Source: Bacillota bacterium
Lineage (GTDB): Bacteria; Bacillota; Clostridia; Acetivibrionales; DSM-1351
DNA length: 10,886 nt
Assembly (NCBI GenBank): GCA_023395575.1
Contig: JAEWZA010000197.1
Location: 1-10,886, forward strand
Direction of reading: 5' to 3'
Shown piece after piece: positions 1 to 6,183 of this stretch. Both the position numbers and the translations under genes were made by a program. The notes beneath the pieces were generated by a model that was not told where the DNA came from, made no database searches, and saw only the letters and a program-made list of their open reading frames with translations. How positions within the stretch are numbered: the stretch's first letter is position 1; every line of letters starts with the position of its first letter.

Positions 1-2
1 AT

Positions 3-1301
3 ATATATGAGTTAGCCCGTACACAAAATGACGAACTTTTAAGGACTTTACAAGAAGGTTTTAAGTTTATAGAAAACGAGTCTTTTGATAGTACATTTCG
101 TGGATTGTTTTCCGAAGTAAACCTTGATTCTGATAAGCTTGGGAGGACTTATGATGCTCGAAATACAATGATATGTTCAATTATAACTGAAATTGCTGAA
201 GGATTGTCTGAGTTTTCAAGTGATATTGACCTTTTAGGTGATGCCTATGAGTATTTAATCGGGCAATTTGCTGCAGGGTCAGGTAAAAAAGCTGGAGAGT
301 TTTACACGCCTCAACAGATTTCAACTATTCTTTCTCGGATAGTCACATTAGATAGTCAAGATCCAAGTACTGGCAAGAAGAAACAACTTAAGAAAGTACT
401 CGACTTTGCCTGTGGTTCAGGTTCGCTTCTAATTAATGTTAGAAAGCAACTCGGGGCAAATGCAATAGGACAGATATACGGACAGGAAAAAAATATTACT
501 ACTTATAACCTTGCACGTATGAATATGTTGCTCCATGGGTTAAAAGATTCAGAATTTCAAATTTTTCACGGTGATTCACTGCTGAATGATTGGGATATTT
601 TAAATGAGATGAATCCAGCCAAAAAACTTGAGTGTGATGCGGTTGTTGCAAATCCTCCCTTTAGCTATCGCTGGGAGCCAAACGATACGTTAGCAGAAGA
701 CTTTCGTTTTAAAGGTTATGGACTTGCGCCAAAATCTGCAGCAGACTTTGCGTTTTTGTTACATGGCTTTCACTTCTTAAGTGATGAGGGCACTATGGCA
801 ATTATTCTACCTCACGGTGTCCTCTTCCGTGGTGGTGCAGAGGCGAATATCAGAAAAAAGCTTCTAAAAGATGGGAATATAGACACTGTTATTGGTCTGC
901 CTGCTAATCTGTTTTTTTCTACTGGTATTCCAGTTTGTATTATTGTTCTAAAAAAGTGCAAGAAATTTGATGATGTGTTATTTATCAATGCAAGTGAGTA
1001 TTACGAAAAAGGGAAACGTCAAAATGTTCTCTTGCCAGAACATATTGATAGAATAGTTGAGACATATCAATATCGAAAAGAAGATGATAAAAAATATTCC
1101 AGACGTGTTTCAATGGAACAAATTGAGAAAAATGAATTTAACTTGAACATTTCAAGATATGTTAACACTGCGATTGAGGAAGAAATCATAGATATTAATA
1201 AAGTAAAAGAAAATTTGGATGTAATTGAAGAAACGATAAAGAATGCTAAAGAACGCCACAATCAATTTTTGAAAGAGTTGGGATTACAGGAGTTACCATA
1301 A
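3..1301 (+). CDS. hsdM: Type I restriction-modification DNA methyltransferase subunit M, 5' end outside window
   Basis: HsdM is the S-adenosylmethionine-dependent N6-adenine methyltransferase subunit of a type I restriction-modification complex; with the specificity subunit HsdS it methylates host DNA. The frame is open from the left edge, so the N-terminal domain is cut by the window. The TTG at 105 is an internal codon with no ribosome binding site, because homologous-looking sequence continues upstream of it. Visible motifs are GEFYTPQQI (codons around 297-323), the AdoMet-binding motif I DFACGSGSLL (402-431) and the catalytic motif IV NPPF (651-662). The charged helical C-terminus ending KELGLQELP looks like a natural HsdM end. 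No hsdS or hsdR follows: a terminator comes 20 bp after the stop, so any partners must lie upstream. The family call is secure; whether the system is complete cannot be judged here. Confidence 0.95.
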   Translation: MYELARTQNDELLRTLQEGFKFIENESFDSTFRGLFSEVNLDSDKLGRTYDARNTMICSIITEIAEGLSEFSSDIDLLGDAYEYLIGQFAAGSGKKAGEFYTPQQISTILSRIVTLDSQDPSTGKKKQLKKVLDFACGSGSLLINVRKQLGANAIGQIYGQEKNITTYNLARMNMLLHGLKDSEFQIFHGDSLLNDWDILNEMNPAKKLECDAVVANPPFSYRWEPNDTLAEDFRFKGYGLAPKSAADFAFLLHGFHFLSDEGTMAIILPHGVLFRGGAEANIRKKLLKDGNIDTVIGLPANLFFSTGIPVCIIVLKKCKKFDDVLFINASEYYEKGKRQNVLLPEHIDRIVETYQYRKEDDKKYSRRVSMEQIEKNEFNLNISRYVNTAIEEEIIDINKVKENLDVIEETIKNAKERHNQFLKELGLQELP

Positions 1302-1320
1302 ATTGATTAGTAATGAGTAT

Positions 1321-1349
1321 AAATCGCACTCATCTGGGTGCGATTTTTT
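1321..1349 (+). terminator. Rho-independent terminator after hsdM
   Basis: The stem AAATCGCACTC pairs with GGGTGCGATTT around an ATCT loop (11 bp with one T-G wobble) and runs into a T tract. It begins 20 bp after the hsdM stop and separates the restriction gene from the histidine genes. Confidence 0.9.
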
Positions 1350-1443
1350 CTTCCTAATTTAGGATATAAGGTATACAGGCTCTTTTAAACGTGAAAGTTT
1401 TATGAGACCTAAATTAGAATAACTAGTATATGCTTGTGTATAT

Positions 1444-1480
1444 AACTTTTAAAATTTAAAATTTTAAAGTTTTAAAAGTT
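1444..1480. repeat. AT-only inverted repeat upstream of the his promoter
   Basis: AACTTTTAAAA (1444-1454) is perfectly inverted at 1470-1480, and most of the 15-bp centre is itself palindromic. It lies 36 bp upstream of the hisZ -35 box in a stretch of A and T tracts. It could act as an UP-like or curved-DNA element, or a protein site. No function is shown by the sequence alone. Confidence 0.5.
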
Positions 1481-1515
1481 TAAAAATTTACCTACATTTA
1501 TATCCAAAAATACAC

Positions 1516-1544
1516 TTGACTCTCATTTAAAAATCAAATATAAT
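1516..1544 (+). promoter_or_regulatory. Sigma-A type promoter of the his cluster
   Basis: The -35 box TTGACT (1516-1521) and a perfect -10 box TATAAT (1539-1544) are separated by 17 bp, the optimal spacing. Predicted transcription start is near 1551, giving a leader of about 258 nt before hisZ. This is the best promoter in the window and probably drives at least hisZ and hisG. Confidence 0.8.
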
Positions 1545-1563
1545 TATTATAATTTATTAATTT

Positions 1564-1616
1564 AACACTTTATCACTTTAATTAAATAAAGTAAAATAAG
1601 TTAATTTAAAAGTGTT
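1564..1616 (+). promoter_or_regulatory. Nested hairpin at the start of the hisZ leader
   Basis: AACACTTT (1564-1571) pairs with AAAGTGTT (1609-1616). Inside it ACTTTA (1575-1580) pairs with TAAAGT (1587-1592) around a 6-nt loop. The structure begins about 13 nt after the predicted transcription start, so it would sit at the 5' end of the mRNA. It is AT-rich and of modest stability. Its role, whether transcript protection or part of a larger leader fold, is inferred. Confidence 0.45.
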
Positions 1617-1669
1617 TATATTATTAAATGTAATATATCAGTTAAGGTGAGAACTAACTTCAAAAGTCC

Positions 1670-1701
1670 AAATAAAGTTTGTGCAAACATGGTGCATTTT
1701 C
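1670..1701 (+). repeat. 32-bp dispersed repeat in the hisZ leader, second copy near hisIE
   Basis: This segment matches 9540-9571 at 28 of 32 positions without gaps. The shared core runs from AAATAAAGT to GGTGCATTTTC. Downstream of hisF the same segment forms the loop and inner stem of a 10-bp perfect hairpin. In the hisZ leader only the AAAT/ATTT part of that stem survives. It lies about 50 nt upstream of the anti-SD/SD element of hisZ and is probably a 5' module of the same leader family. Confidence 0.7.
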
Positions 1702-1750
1702 TATCAAAGGCTTTTGATGATGAGTTTGAAGGGAGCTATTAAAGCCTGCG

Positions 1751-1805
1751 TACCGCCATTAGTTTATTACTAAATTATTTTTACCCAAAGTGGGTATGGG
1801 AGGTT
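1751..1805 (+). repeat. Leader repeat copy 1 (anti-SD, hairpin, SD) of hisZ
   Basis: In order it has TACCGCC (1751-1757), an AT-rich spacer, the hairpin ACCC-AAAG-TGGGT (1783-1795) and the hisZ Shine-Dalgarno GGGAGGTT (1798-1805). The distance from ACCGCC to GGGAGG is 46 nt. Two differences from the other copies keep base pairing: the hairpin closes with A-T instead of G-C, and the ends CCAT / ATGG replace CCAC / GTGG. These paired changes suggest that RNA structure is conserved. Confidence 0.7.
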
Positions 1806-1808
1806 ATT

Positions 1809-3065
1809 ATGTCAAAGTGGAAAATATATACGCCAGATGGTGTACAGGATATTTTGTTTGATGAATGTTATGCAAAAAGAGAATTGGAAAGTAAAATCCG
1901 CAGCACATTTAGAGCCTACGGCTATTATGAAGTCGAAACGCCAACGATAGAGTTTTTTGATGTATTTTCTTCAGAAGTAGAGCACTTTCCTCAGGAATCA
2001 ATGGTTAAATTTTTTGACCAAAAGGGAAGGATACTCGTATTAAGACCTGATATAACAGTTCCTGTAGCTAGAGTTACAGCCACTAAAAATCGTGATGTGA
2101 AGCTGCCTATAAAATATTCATATATAGGAAATGTTTTTAGATTTAATGAAGTTGGTGGTGGTCGTCAGAATGAGTTTACACAAGCTGGCGTTGAGCTTTT
2201 GGGTGATTATTCCTCTGAGAGTGATGCAGAGATTATTGCTATTGCCATAAATGTACTTAAGGCCGCAGGCTTAGAGAATTTTCAGATTGATATTGGCCAG
2301 GTTGAATTCTTTAAAGGTTTGGCAGAAGAGGCTGGCTTTAGCAATGAAGACATCATTAAAATATCAAAATTCATTGATAGAAAGGATATTGTTGGAGTAG
2401 AGCAAATAGCAAACAGCTACGAAATGAGTGAACAACTAAGAAAACTTATTATAAAGCTTCCTGGATTATTTGGTTCAATCGAGGTTATAGAAGAACTTAA
2501 GAAAACAACAAAGAATAGCAGAAGCTTAGCTGCTTTGGAGAATATTGAAGAGGTAATAGGTATACTTGGAGATTATGGCTTTACAAAGTATATTTCTGTT
2601 GATTTTGGAATGTTAAAAGGACTCAATTACGATACAGGTATATTATTTAGAGGATTTACACATGGTGTAGGCTTTCCGATACTTTCAGGTGGCAGATATG
2701 ATAGCTTGACCTCTAGCTTTGGAAGAGATTGCCCTGCTACAGGGTTTTCATTAGGAATAAATATGTTGATGACAGCACTTGAGAAGACACAGATGACATT
2801 TGAAAAGCCAAGTGTGGATTCGCTGATTTGCTATAAAAAAGCTAATAGAAAAAATGCGATTGAGATAGCAGAAGCACTTAGAAAACAAGCAATGAATATT
2901 GAAACCTTGGTGCTGACAGAAGAAATAGAGCAGGGTATCAGCTATGCGCAGTCAAAACAAATAGGCGGAGTTATATATATTGAAGACAGCGGTAAAATTA
3001 CCATTTATGATATAGTTAACAACACTACAAAACAAACCAGTTATAATGAGCTGCTCAACAACTAA
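1809..3065 (+). CDS. hisZ: ATP phosphoribosyltransferase regulatory subunit HisZ
   Basis: HisZ is a catalytically inactive paralogue of histidyl-tRNA synthetase. With the short form of HisG it forms the hetero-oligomeric ATP phosphoribosyltransferase, where it is needed for activity and for feedback inhibition by histidine. At 418 residues it has the usual length. Class II synthetase-like features are visible: TPDGVQD (8-14), RPDITVPVAR (79-88), the motif 2 region FRFNEVGGGRQNEFTQAG (110-127), GLNYDTGILF (271-280, equivalent to the HisRS histidine-A motif) and SGGRYDSL (293-300). The ATG at 1809 follows GGGAGG by 5 nt. HisRS itself is a less likely reading because the downstream hisG is the short form, which needs HisZ, and no anticodon-binding-domain signature was recognised. 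Confidence 0.95.
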   Translation: MSKWKIYTPDGVQDILFDECYAKRELESKIRSTFRAYGYYEVETPTIEFFDVFSSEVEHFPQESMVKFFDQKGRILVLRPDITVPVARVTATKNRDVKLPIKYSYIGNVFRFNEVGGGRQNEFTQAGVELLGDYSSESDAEIIAIAINVLKAAGLENFQIDIGQVEFFKGLAEEAGFSNEDIIKISKFIDRKDIVGVEQIANSYEMSEQLRKLIIKLPGLFGSIEVIEELKKTTKNSRSLAALENIEEVIGILGDYGFTKYISVDFGMLKGLNYDTGILFRGFTHGVGFPILSGGRYDSLTSSFGRDCPATGFSLGINMLMTALEKTQMTFEKPSVDSLICYKKANRKNAIEIAEALRKQAMNIETLVLTEEIEQGISYAQSKQIGGVIYIEDSGKITIYDIVNNTTKQTSYNELLNN

Positions 3066-3102
3066 AAACTTTATTTGCTGTATTGTATAAAAGTTATGGA
3101 TT

Positions 3103-3174
3103 AACAGCTATCACAGACAAGGTTATATTTAGCTATAGGTTAGAGTAAAATTATAACTTAAAGTTGATAGCTAT
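3103..3174 (+). promoter_or_regulatory. Imperfect long hairpin in the hisZ-hisG spacer
   Basis: AGCTATCA (3106-3113) pairs with TGATAGCT (3165-3172), and inside it GTTATA (3122-3127) pairs with TATAAC (3152-3157). The downstream arm is followed by ATTTTATAG, which has no real T tract, so it is a poor intrinsic terminator. It may be a processing or stability element. The rest of the 332-bp spacer (3066-3397) holds no ORF I can support, a short palindrome (TCAATTGA, around 3319-3326) and, at its end, a copy of the leader repeat. Confidence 0.45.
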
Positions 3175-3338
3175 TTTATAGAAATACTTATTGCATTAAA
3201 TGTGTAGTTACTTGGCAATAAGCCGTTGATAAACTTGAGTATGGATAGACTTTTCATTAGGGTGTTGGGGTAGAAATAATTGCAGGCATTACTAATTCAA
3301 ACAATTATATTGGCATTAATCAATTGATAATTCTTATT

Positions 3339-3390
3339 CCTCACCCATAGTTTTACTATAATTTTGTGCCCAAAGTGGACGTTGGAGGTT
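3339..3390 (+). repeat. Leader repeat copy 2 of hisG
   Basis: It carries CCTCACCC (3339-3346) in the anti-SD position, TTTTACTATAAT (3351-3362), the hairpin region GCCCAAAGTGGAC (3368-3380) and the hisG Shine-Dalgarno GGAGGTT (3384-3390). The anti-SD and the hairpin are less perfect than in the hisC and hisH copies: only CCTC can pair with GAGG, and one hairpin pair is lost. TATAAT here resembles a -10 box, but no -35 box lies at a suitable distance. Confidence 0.65.
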
Positions 3391-3397
3391 AACATTT

Positions 3398-4036
3398 ATG
3401 AGATATTTGACAATTGCACTTTCAAAGGGAAGGCTTACAGATGTTGCAATGGAATTATTTGAAGGAGTAGGAATTGACTGCTCAGAGCTAAAGTCCTCAA
3501 CAAGAAAGCTGATACTTTCCGATGAAAAAAATAAAATTAAGTTCTTTCTGGCAAAGCCTGCGGATGTTCCTACATATGTTGAATATGGAGCTGCTGATAT
3601 AGGGATTGTGGGAAAGGATACTATTCTTGAAGAAGGCAGAAACCTATATGAAGTGCTGGATTTGGGATTTGCGGCTTGCAGAATGTGCCTTGCAGGACCT
3701 AAAGAGCTAGAAGGAAAGATAGACGAGCTAAATATAAAAAGAGTTGGAACTAAGTATCCGAATATAGCAAGAAATTATTTTGAGAAAACAAGAAGAGAAA
3801 GTGTAGAAATTATTAAGTTAAATGGTTCAGTTGAGCTTGCGCCATTGGTAGGCTTAGCTGAGGTTATTGTAGACCTTGTTGAAAGTGGACGCACATTAAA
3901 AGAAAATGGCTTGGTAGTATTAGATACAATTGCTGATATTAGTGCTAGAATGATTGTAAATAGAGTTAGTATGAAAATGGAGAATGAACGTATTCAAAGA
4001 ATAGTTAATGGTATAGCTGAACAACTGCAAAAATAG
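3398..4036 (+). CDS. hisG: ATP phosphoribosyltransferase catalytic subunit, short form
   Basis: HisG catalyses the first step of histidine synthesis, condensing ATP with PRPP to phosphoribosyl-ATP. At 212 residues it is the short form, which lacks the C-terminal ACT-like regulatory domain and depends on HisZ, encoded just upstream. Visible features are the N-terminal LTIALSKGRL (4-13), the AADIGIVGKD segment (65-74) and the PRPP-binding region from NGSVELAPL to VESGRTLKENG (142-171), followed by DTIADISARM (176-185). The ATG at 3398 follows GGAGG by 9 nt, slightly longer than at the neighbouring genes, with no better start nearby. Confidence 0.97.
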   Translation: MRYLTIALSKGRLTDVAMELFEGVGIDCSELKSSTRKLILSDEKNKIKFFLAKPADVPTYVEYGAADIGIVGKDTILEEGRNLYEVLDLGFAACRMCLAGPKELEGKIDELNIKRVGTKYPNIARNYFEKTRRESVEIIKLNGSVELAPLVGLAEVIVDLVESGRTLKENGLVVLDTIADISARMIVNRVSMKMENERIQRIVNGIAEQLQK

Positions 4037-4080
4037 AAAGTTCAATTTTTATACCAAGTTAATGTGATTTTGAGAAAAAA

Positions 4081-4102
4081 ACAAGTGGATTTTTGACGGT
4101 GT
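4081..4102 (+). repeat. 22-bp dispersed repeat upstream of hisC
   Basis: ACAAGTGGATTTTTGACGGT and the two bases after it (4081-4102) match 9586-9606 downstream of hisF with one substitution and one indel. Both copies follow an A tract complementary to the internal T tract, so both can form a small hairpin with ACAAGTGG in the loop. At hisC the repeat runs directly into GGAGGAGGTTAGC, which resembles the SD end of the shorter leader repeat. It may be a longer variant of that unit. Confidence 0.6.
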
Positions 4103-4161
4103 GGAGGAGGTTAGCTTGAAAGAATTTAAGTATAACTCTAAAAGTACTAGCGTACCTCCAC
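4101..4161 (+). promoter_or_regulatory. Anti-SD hairpin upstream of hisC
   Basis: GTGGAGG (4101-4107) is perfectly complementary to CCTCCAC (4155-4161), and TAG (4112-4114) can add pairs with CTA (4147-4149). The same CCTCCAC can instead pair with the hisC Shine-Dalgarno region GTGGGAGG (4197-4204) with one bulged G. The two pairings are mutually exclusive, so the first would leave hisC translation open and the second would close it. The pairing is seen in the sequence; switching is inference. Confidence 0.5.
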
Positions 4162-4193
4162 AAAGTCTTTACTATAATTTTTTGCCAAAATGA
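4116..4193 (+). CDS. Possible 25-residue leader ORF before hisC
   Basis: The TTG at 4116 lies 5 nt after a strong GGAGG (4106-4110) and opens 25 codons ending at TGA (4191-4193), 16 nt before the hisC ATG. The peptide begins MKEFKYNSKS and ends YYNFLPK. It has no histidine codons, so it is not a classical his attenuation leader. Translation across 4155-4161 would cover the anti-SD sequence and could free the hisC Shine-Dalgarno. Against it, the homologous stretch upstream of hisH has lost the start and carries a 1-nt shift, so peptide conservation is not supported. It may be only a by-product of the repeat. Confidence 0.3.
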   Translation: MKEFKYNSKSTSVPPQSLYYNFLPK

Positions 4194-4206
4194 GGCGTGG
4201 GAGGTT
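4152..4206 (+). repeat. Leader repeat copy 3 of hisC
   Basis: It has GTACCTCCAC (4152-4161), TTTACTATAATTTTTT (4168-4183), the hairpin region GCCAAAATGAGGC (4184-4196) and the SD GTGGGAGGTTT (4197-4207). The anti-SD to SD distance is 45 nt, identical to the copy next to hisH. The hairpin is weakened by one deletion and G-to-A changes. ACCTCCAC can pair with the SD over eight positions with a single bulge. Confidence 0.75.
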
Positions 4207-4209
4207 TAT

Positions 4210-5286
4210 ATGATAGAAGAATTAATAAGACCTGAAATACGGTCTTTTACGCCATATAATGCAAATCAGCAGCCATATAGAATTAAATTAGATGCAAATG
4301 AAAGTCCTTTTAATTTACCATTAGCTGTAAGAGAGAAGTTATCAGAATTTATAAGGAATGATCCACAGCTTAATTTATATCCTGATACTGACTCAATACA
4401 ATTACGAAAAACTATATCAGAACACTGGAATGTAGATTCAAACGGTATAATAGTAGGTACTGGCTCTGATCAACTTATTCAGGTAATGACAAATGTATTT
4501 ATAGGAGTTGGGGATAAGATTGTTTACCCGGTTCCTTCCTTTAGCATGTATAGGGATGCATGTTTGATTGCAGGAGGCACTCCAGTAAAATATCTGCTTA
4601 ATCCCGATGATAGGTATGAGTATTCAAAAGAAACTATCATTGAAACATATGATAGGGAACAGCCTAAAATTATATATATTTGTAATCCAAACAATCCTAC
4701 AGGTAATATAATGGCTGTTTCAGATGTGCTGGAAGTAGTAAAATACTGCCGTAAATCAATTGTTGTAGTTGATGAGGCATATGCTGAGTTTTGTGATAAT
4801 ACGGTAATACCATATGTCAAGGAATATGAAAATCTCTTGGTGTTGAGAACTTTCTCAAAGGCTTACGGACTAGCAGGAATAAGATGTGGTTATTCAATAT
4901 CATGTAAAAAATTAGCGGATGCTGTTAATTTGGCTAGACCTCCATACAATATTAGCTCCTTATCCCAATACATTGCACAACTGGTTTTATCCAATAAAGA
5001 GGAGATAAATAAAAATATTGAATATCTAATAGAGCAAAGAGAGTGGATGATTGGGAAATTGGCTAAGATAAATGGAATAGAGGTTTATCAATCATATGCT
5101 AATTTCATACTTGTGAAAGTTGAAAATTGCATTGAAGTATATAATAGCCTATGTAAAAAGGGGATTTTTGTCAGAATATTTGGTCAAGCGCCTTTGCTGG
5201 CTGGATGCTGGAGGATTAGCATAGGTACAAATGAACAAAATACCATTTTTCTTGATGAACTTTCTACTATCTGTTATAATAAATAG
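4210..5286 (+). CDS. hisC: Histidinol-phosphate aminotransferase
   Basis: HisC is a PLP-dependent fold type I aminotransferase that converts imidazole acetol phosphate and glutamate to histidinol phosphate. It is 358 residues, the normal length. Visible features are the substrate-end motif LDANESPF (27-34), CNPNNPTG (158-165), VDEAYAEF (187-194) with the PLP-contacting aspartate D188, the Schiff-base lysine K217 in TFSKAYGLAG, and the carboxylate-binding arginine R335 in CWRISIGT. The start is fixed by GGGAGG 5 nt upstream. In related clusters hisD usually precedes this gene; here a repeat-filled spacer does. A role as a general aromatic aminotransferase is possible for the family, but the context favours HisC. 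Confidence 0.95.
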   Translation: MIEELIRPEIRSFTPYNANQQPYRIKLDANESPFNLPLAVREKLSEFIRNDPQLNLYPDTDSIQLRKTISEHWNVDSNGIIVGTGSDQLIQVMTNVFIGVGDKIVYPVPSFSMYRDACLIAGGTPVKYLLNPDDRYEYSKETIIETYDREQPKIIYICNPNNPTGNIMAVSDVLEVVKYCRKSIVVVDEAYAEFCDNTVIPYVKEYENLLVLRTFSKAYGLAGIRCGYSISCKKLADAVNLARPPYNISSLSQYIAQLVLSNKEEINKNIEYLIEQREWMIGKLAKINGIEVYQSYANFILVKVENCIEVYNSLCKKGIFVRIFGQAPLLAGCWRISIGTNEQNTIFLDELSTICYNK

Positions 5287-5349
5287 CGAACATTATATAA
5301 AAAAATCGGAAAAAAGTTCGATATATATAGTTGGAACGGAGGGATACTA

Positions 5350-5934
5350 TTGCGAGAAGGCCTAGTAAACAGAAATACTAAAGAAACACAGATTAAGCTT
5401 AAGATAAATCTTGATGGAAAAGGCGACTGCAATTGTAATACTGGTATAGGCTTTTTTGACCATATGCTGGTTTTATTTACTAAACATGGACTGATGGATG
5501 TAGACTTCGATGTGAAGGGTGATTTAGAGGTTGATGCACATCACACTGTTGAAGATACTGGTATTGCATTAGGACTAGCTATAAGGCAAGCGTTAGGAGA
5601 CAAAAAATCAATAAAAAGGTATGGAACTGCTTTTGTGCCTATGGATGAGTCTCTTGTGCAGGTGTCTTTGGACTTAAGCGATAGACCCTTTCTTGTATTT
5701 GATGCTGTATTTTCACAACAGATGGTTGGACAAATGGATACCCAGTTAGTTGAAGAGTTTTTTAGAGCGGTTGCGTTTAATGCAGGAATTACATTACATA
5801 TAAAGCTTTTGCATGGAACCAATTGCCATCATATAATTGAAGCAATGTTTAAAGCCTTTGGAAGAGCATTAGATGAGGCAACGAAAATAGATACCAGAAT
5901 AGTAGGAGTTATGTCTACTAAAGGAATGCTGTGA
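5350..5934 (+). CDS. hisB: Imidazoleglycerol-phosphate dehydratase, monofunctional
   Basis: HisB is a manganese enzyme that dehydrates imidazoleglycerol phosphate to imidazole acetol phosphate. It has 194 residues, the size of the single-domain form, so the N-terminal phosphatase domain of enterobacterial HisB is absent. Metal-binding signatures are clear: GFFDHML (34-40), DAHHTVEDTG (62-71), PMDE (97-100) and HGTNCHHIIEA (155-165). The terminal STKGML is also typical. The start is a TTG preceded by GGAGGG at 6 nt. The 63-bp gap after hisC has no leader repeat, only an AT-rich stretch with a CGAAC/GTTCG inverted repeat, so hisB is probably cotranscribed with hisC. Confidence 0.96.
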   Translation: MREGLVNRNTKETQIKLKINLDGKGDCNCNTGIGFFDHMLVLFTKHGLMDVDFDVKGDLEVDAHHTVEDTGIALGLAIRQALGDKKSIKRYGTAFVPMDESLVQVSLDLSDRPFLVFDAVFSQQMVGQMDTQLVEEFFRAVAFNAGITLHIKLLHGTNCHHIIEAMFKAFGRALDEATKIDTRIVGVMSTKGML

Positions 5935-5976
5935 TGCGGAATCTATAAGCTTCATAGGAATAAATGGGTGAAGTAA

Positions 5977-6105
5977 TTACTGCAGTAAAGCTGTGGGCTT
6001 GTTAGAAAATAAGTGGCTGCAATATAGAATTAAGTCAGTTACACTATGAAAACTATTATTTTGTAATATATTTTGCATCCGGCTCGACTTAACTGACCGG
6101 AAAAA
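5977..6105 (+). promoter_or_regulatory. Palindromes in the hisB-purC spacer
   Basis: The 249-bp spacer (5935-6183) lacks the his leader repeat. It contains a perfect 12-bp palindrome TTACTGCAGTAA (5977-5988), two opposed copies of a TTAAGTC-like sequence around 6031-6045 and 6086-6098, and a TCCGG/CCGGA hairpin around 6079-6101. The palindromes could be operators or structure for purC control. No purine riboswitch or PurR-type site is recognised. Confidence 0.35.
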
Positions 6106-6116
6106 ATTTATATAAT
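6089..6116 (+). promoter_or_regulatory. Possible purC promoter
   Basis: TTAACT (6089-6094, four of six matches to TTGACA) and a perfect TATAAT (6111-6116) are 16 bp apart, and the -35 lies inside the loop of the TCCGG/CCGGA hairpin. It would give an independent start about 60 nt upstream of purC. The weak -35 keeps confidence moderate. Confidence 0.45.
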
Positions 6117-6183
6117 AAAGAACACTAAAATTGATAGAAGCTACATTTGAATGAAAAATTTAAAACATTATAGGAGGTTAAAA

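Noticed and set aside
105..107. TTG at 105 as the hsdM start
   Set aside because: The frame is open to the left edge with HsdM-like sequence, and there is no ribosome binding site before this codon.
1689..1742. 17-residue ORF in the hisZ leader (ATG at 1689)
   Set aside because: No Shine-Dalgarno precedes it and it has one histidine codon, so it is unlikely to be a his leader peptide.
3357..3362. TATAAT in the leader repeats as promoters
   Set aside because: No -35 box lies at 15-19 bp and the box is not kept in all copies (hisZ and hisH variants differ), so promoter function is not supported.
6151..6183. ATG at 6151 as the purC start
   Set aside because: It has no Shine-Dalgarno; the ATG at 6184 has AGGAGGT at ideal distance and gives the normal N-terminus.
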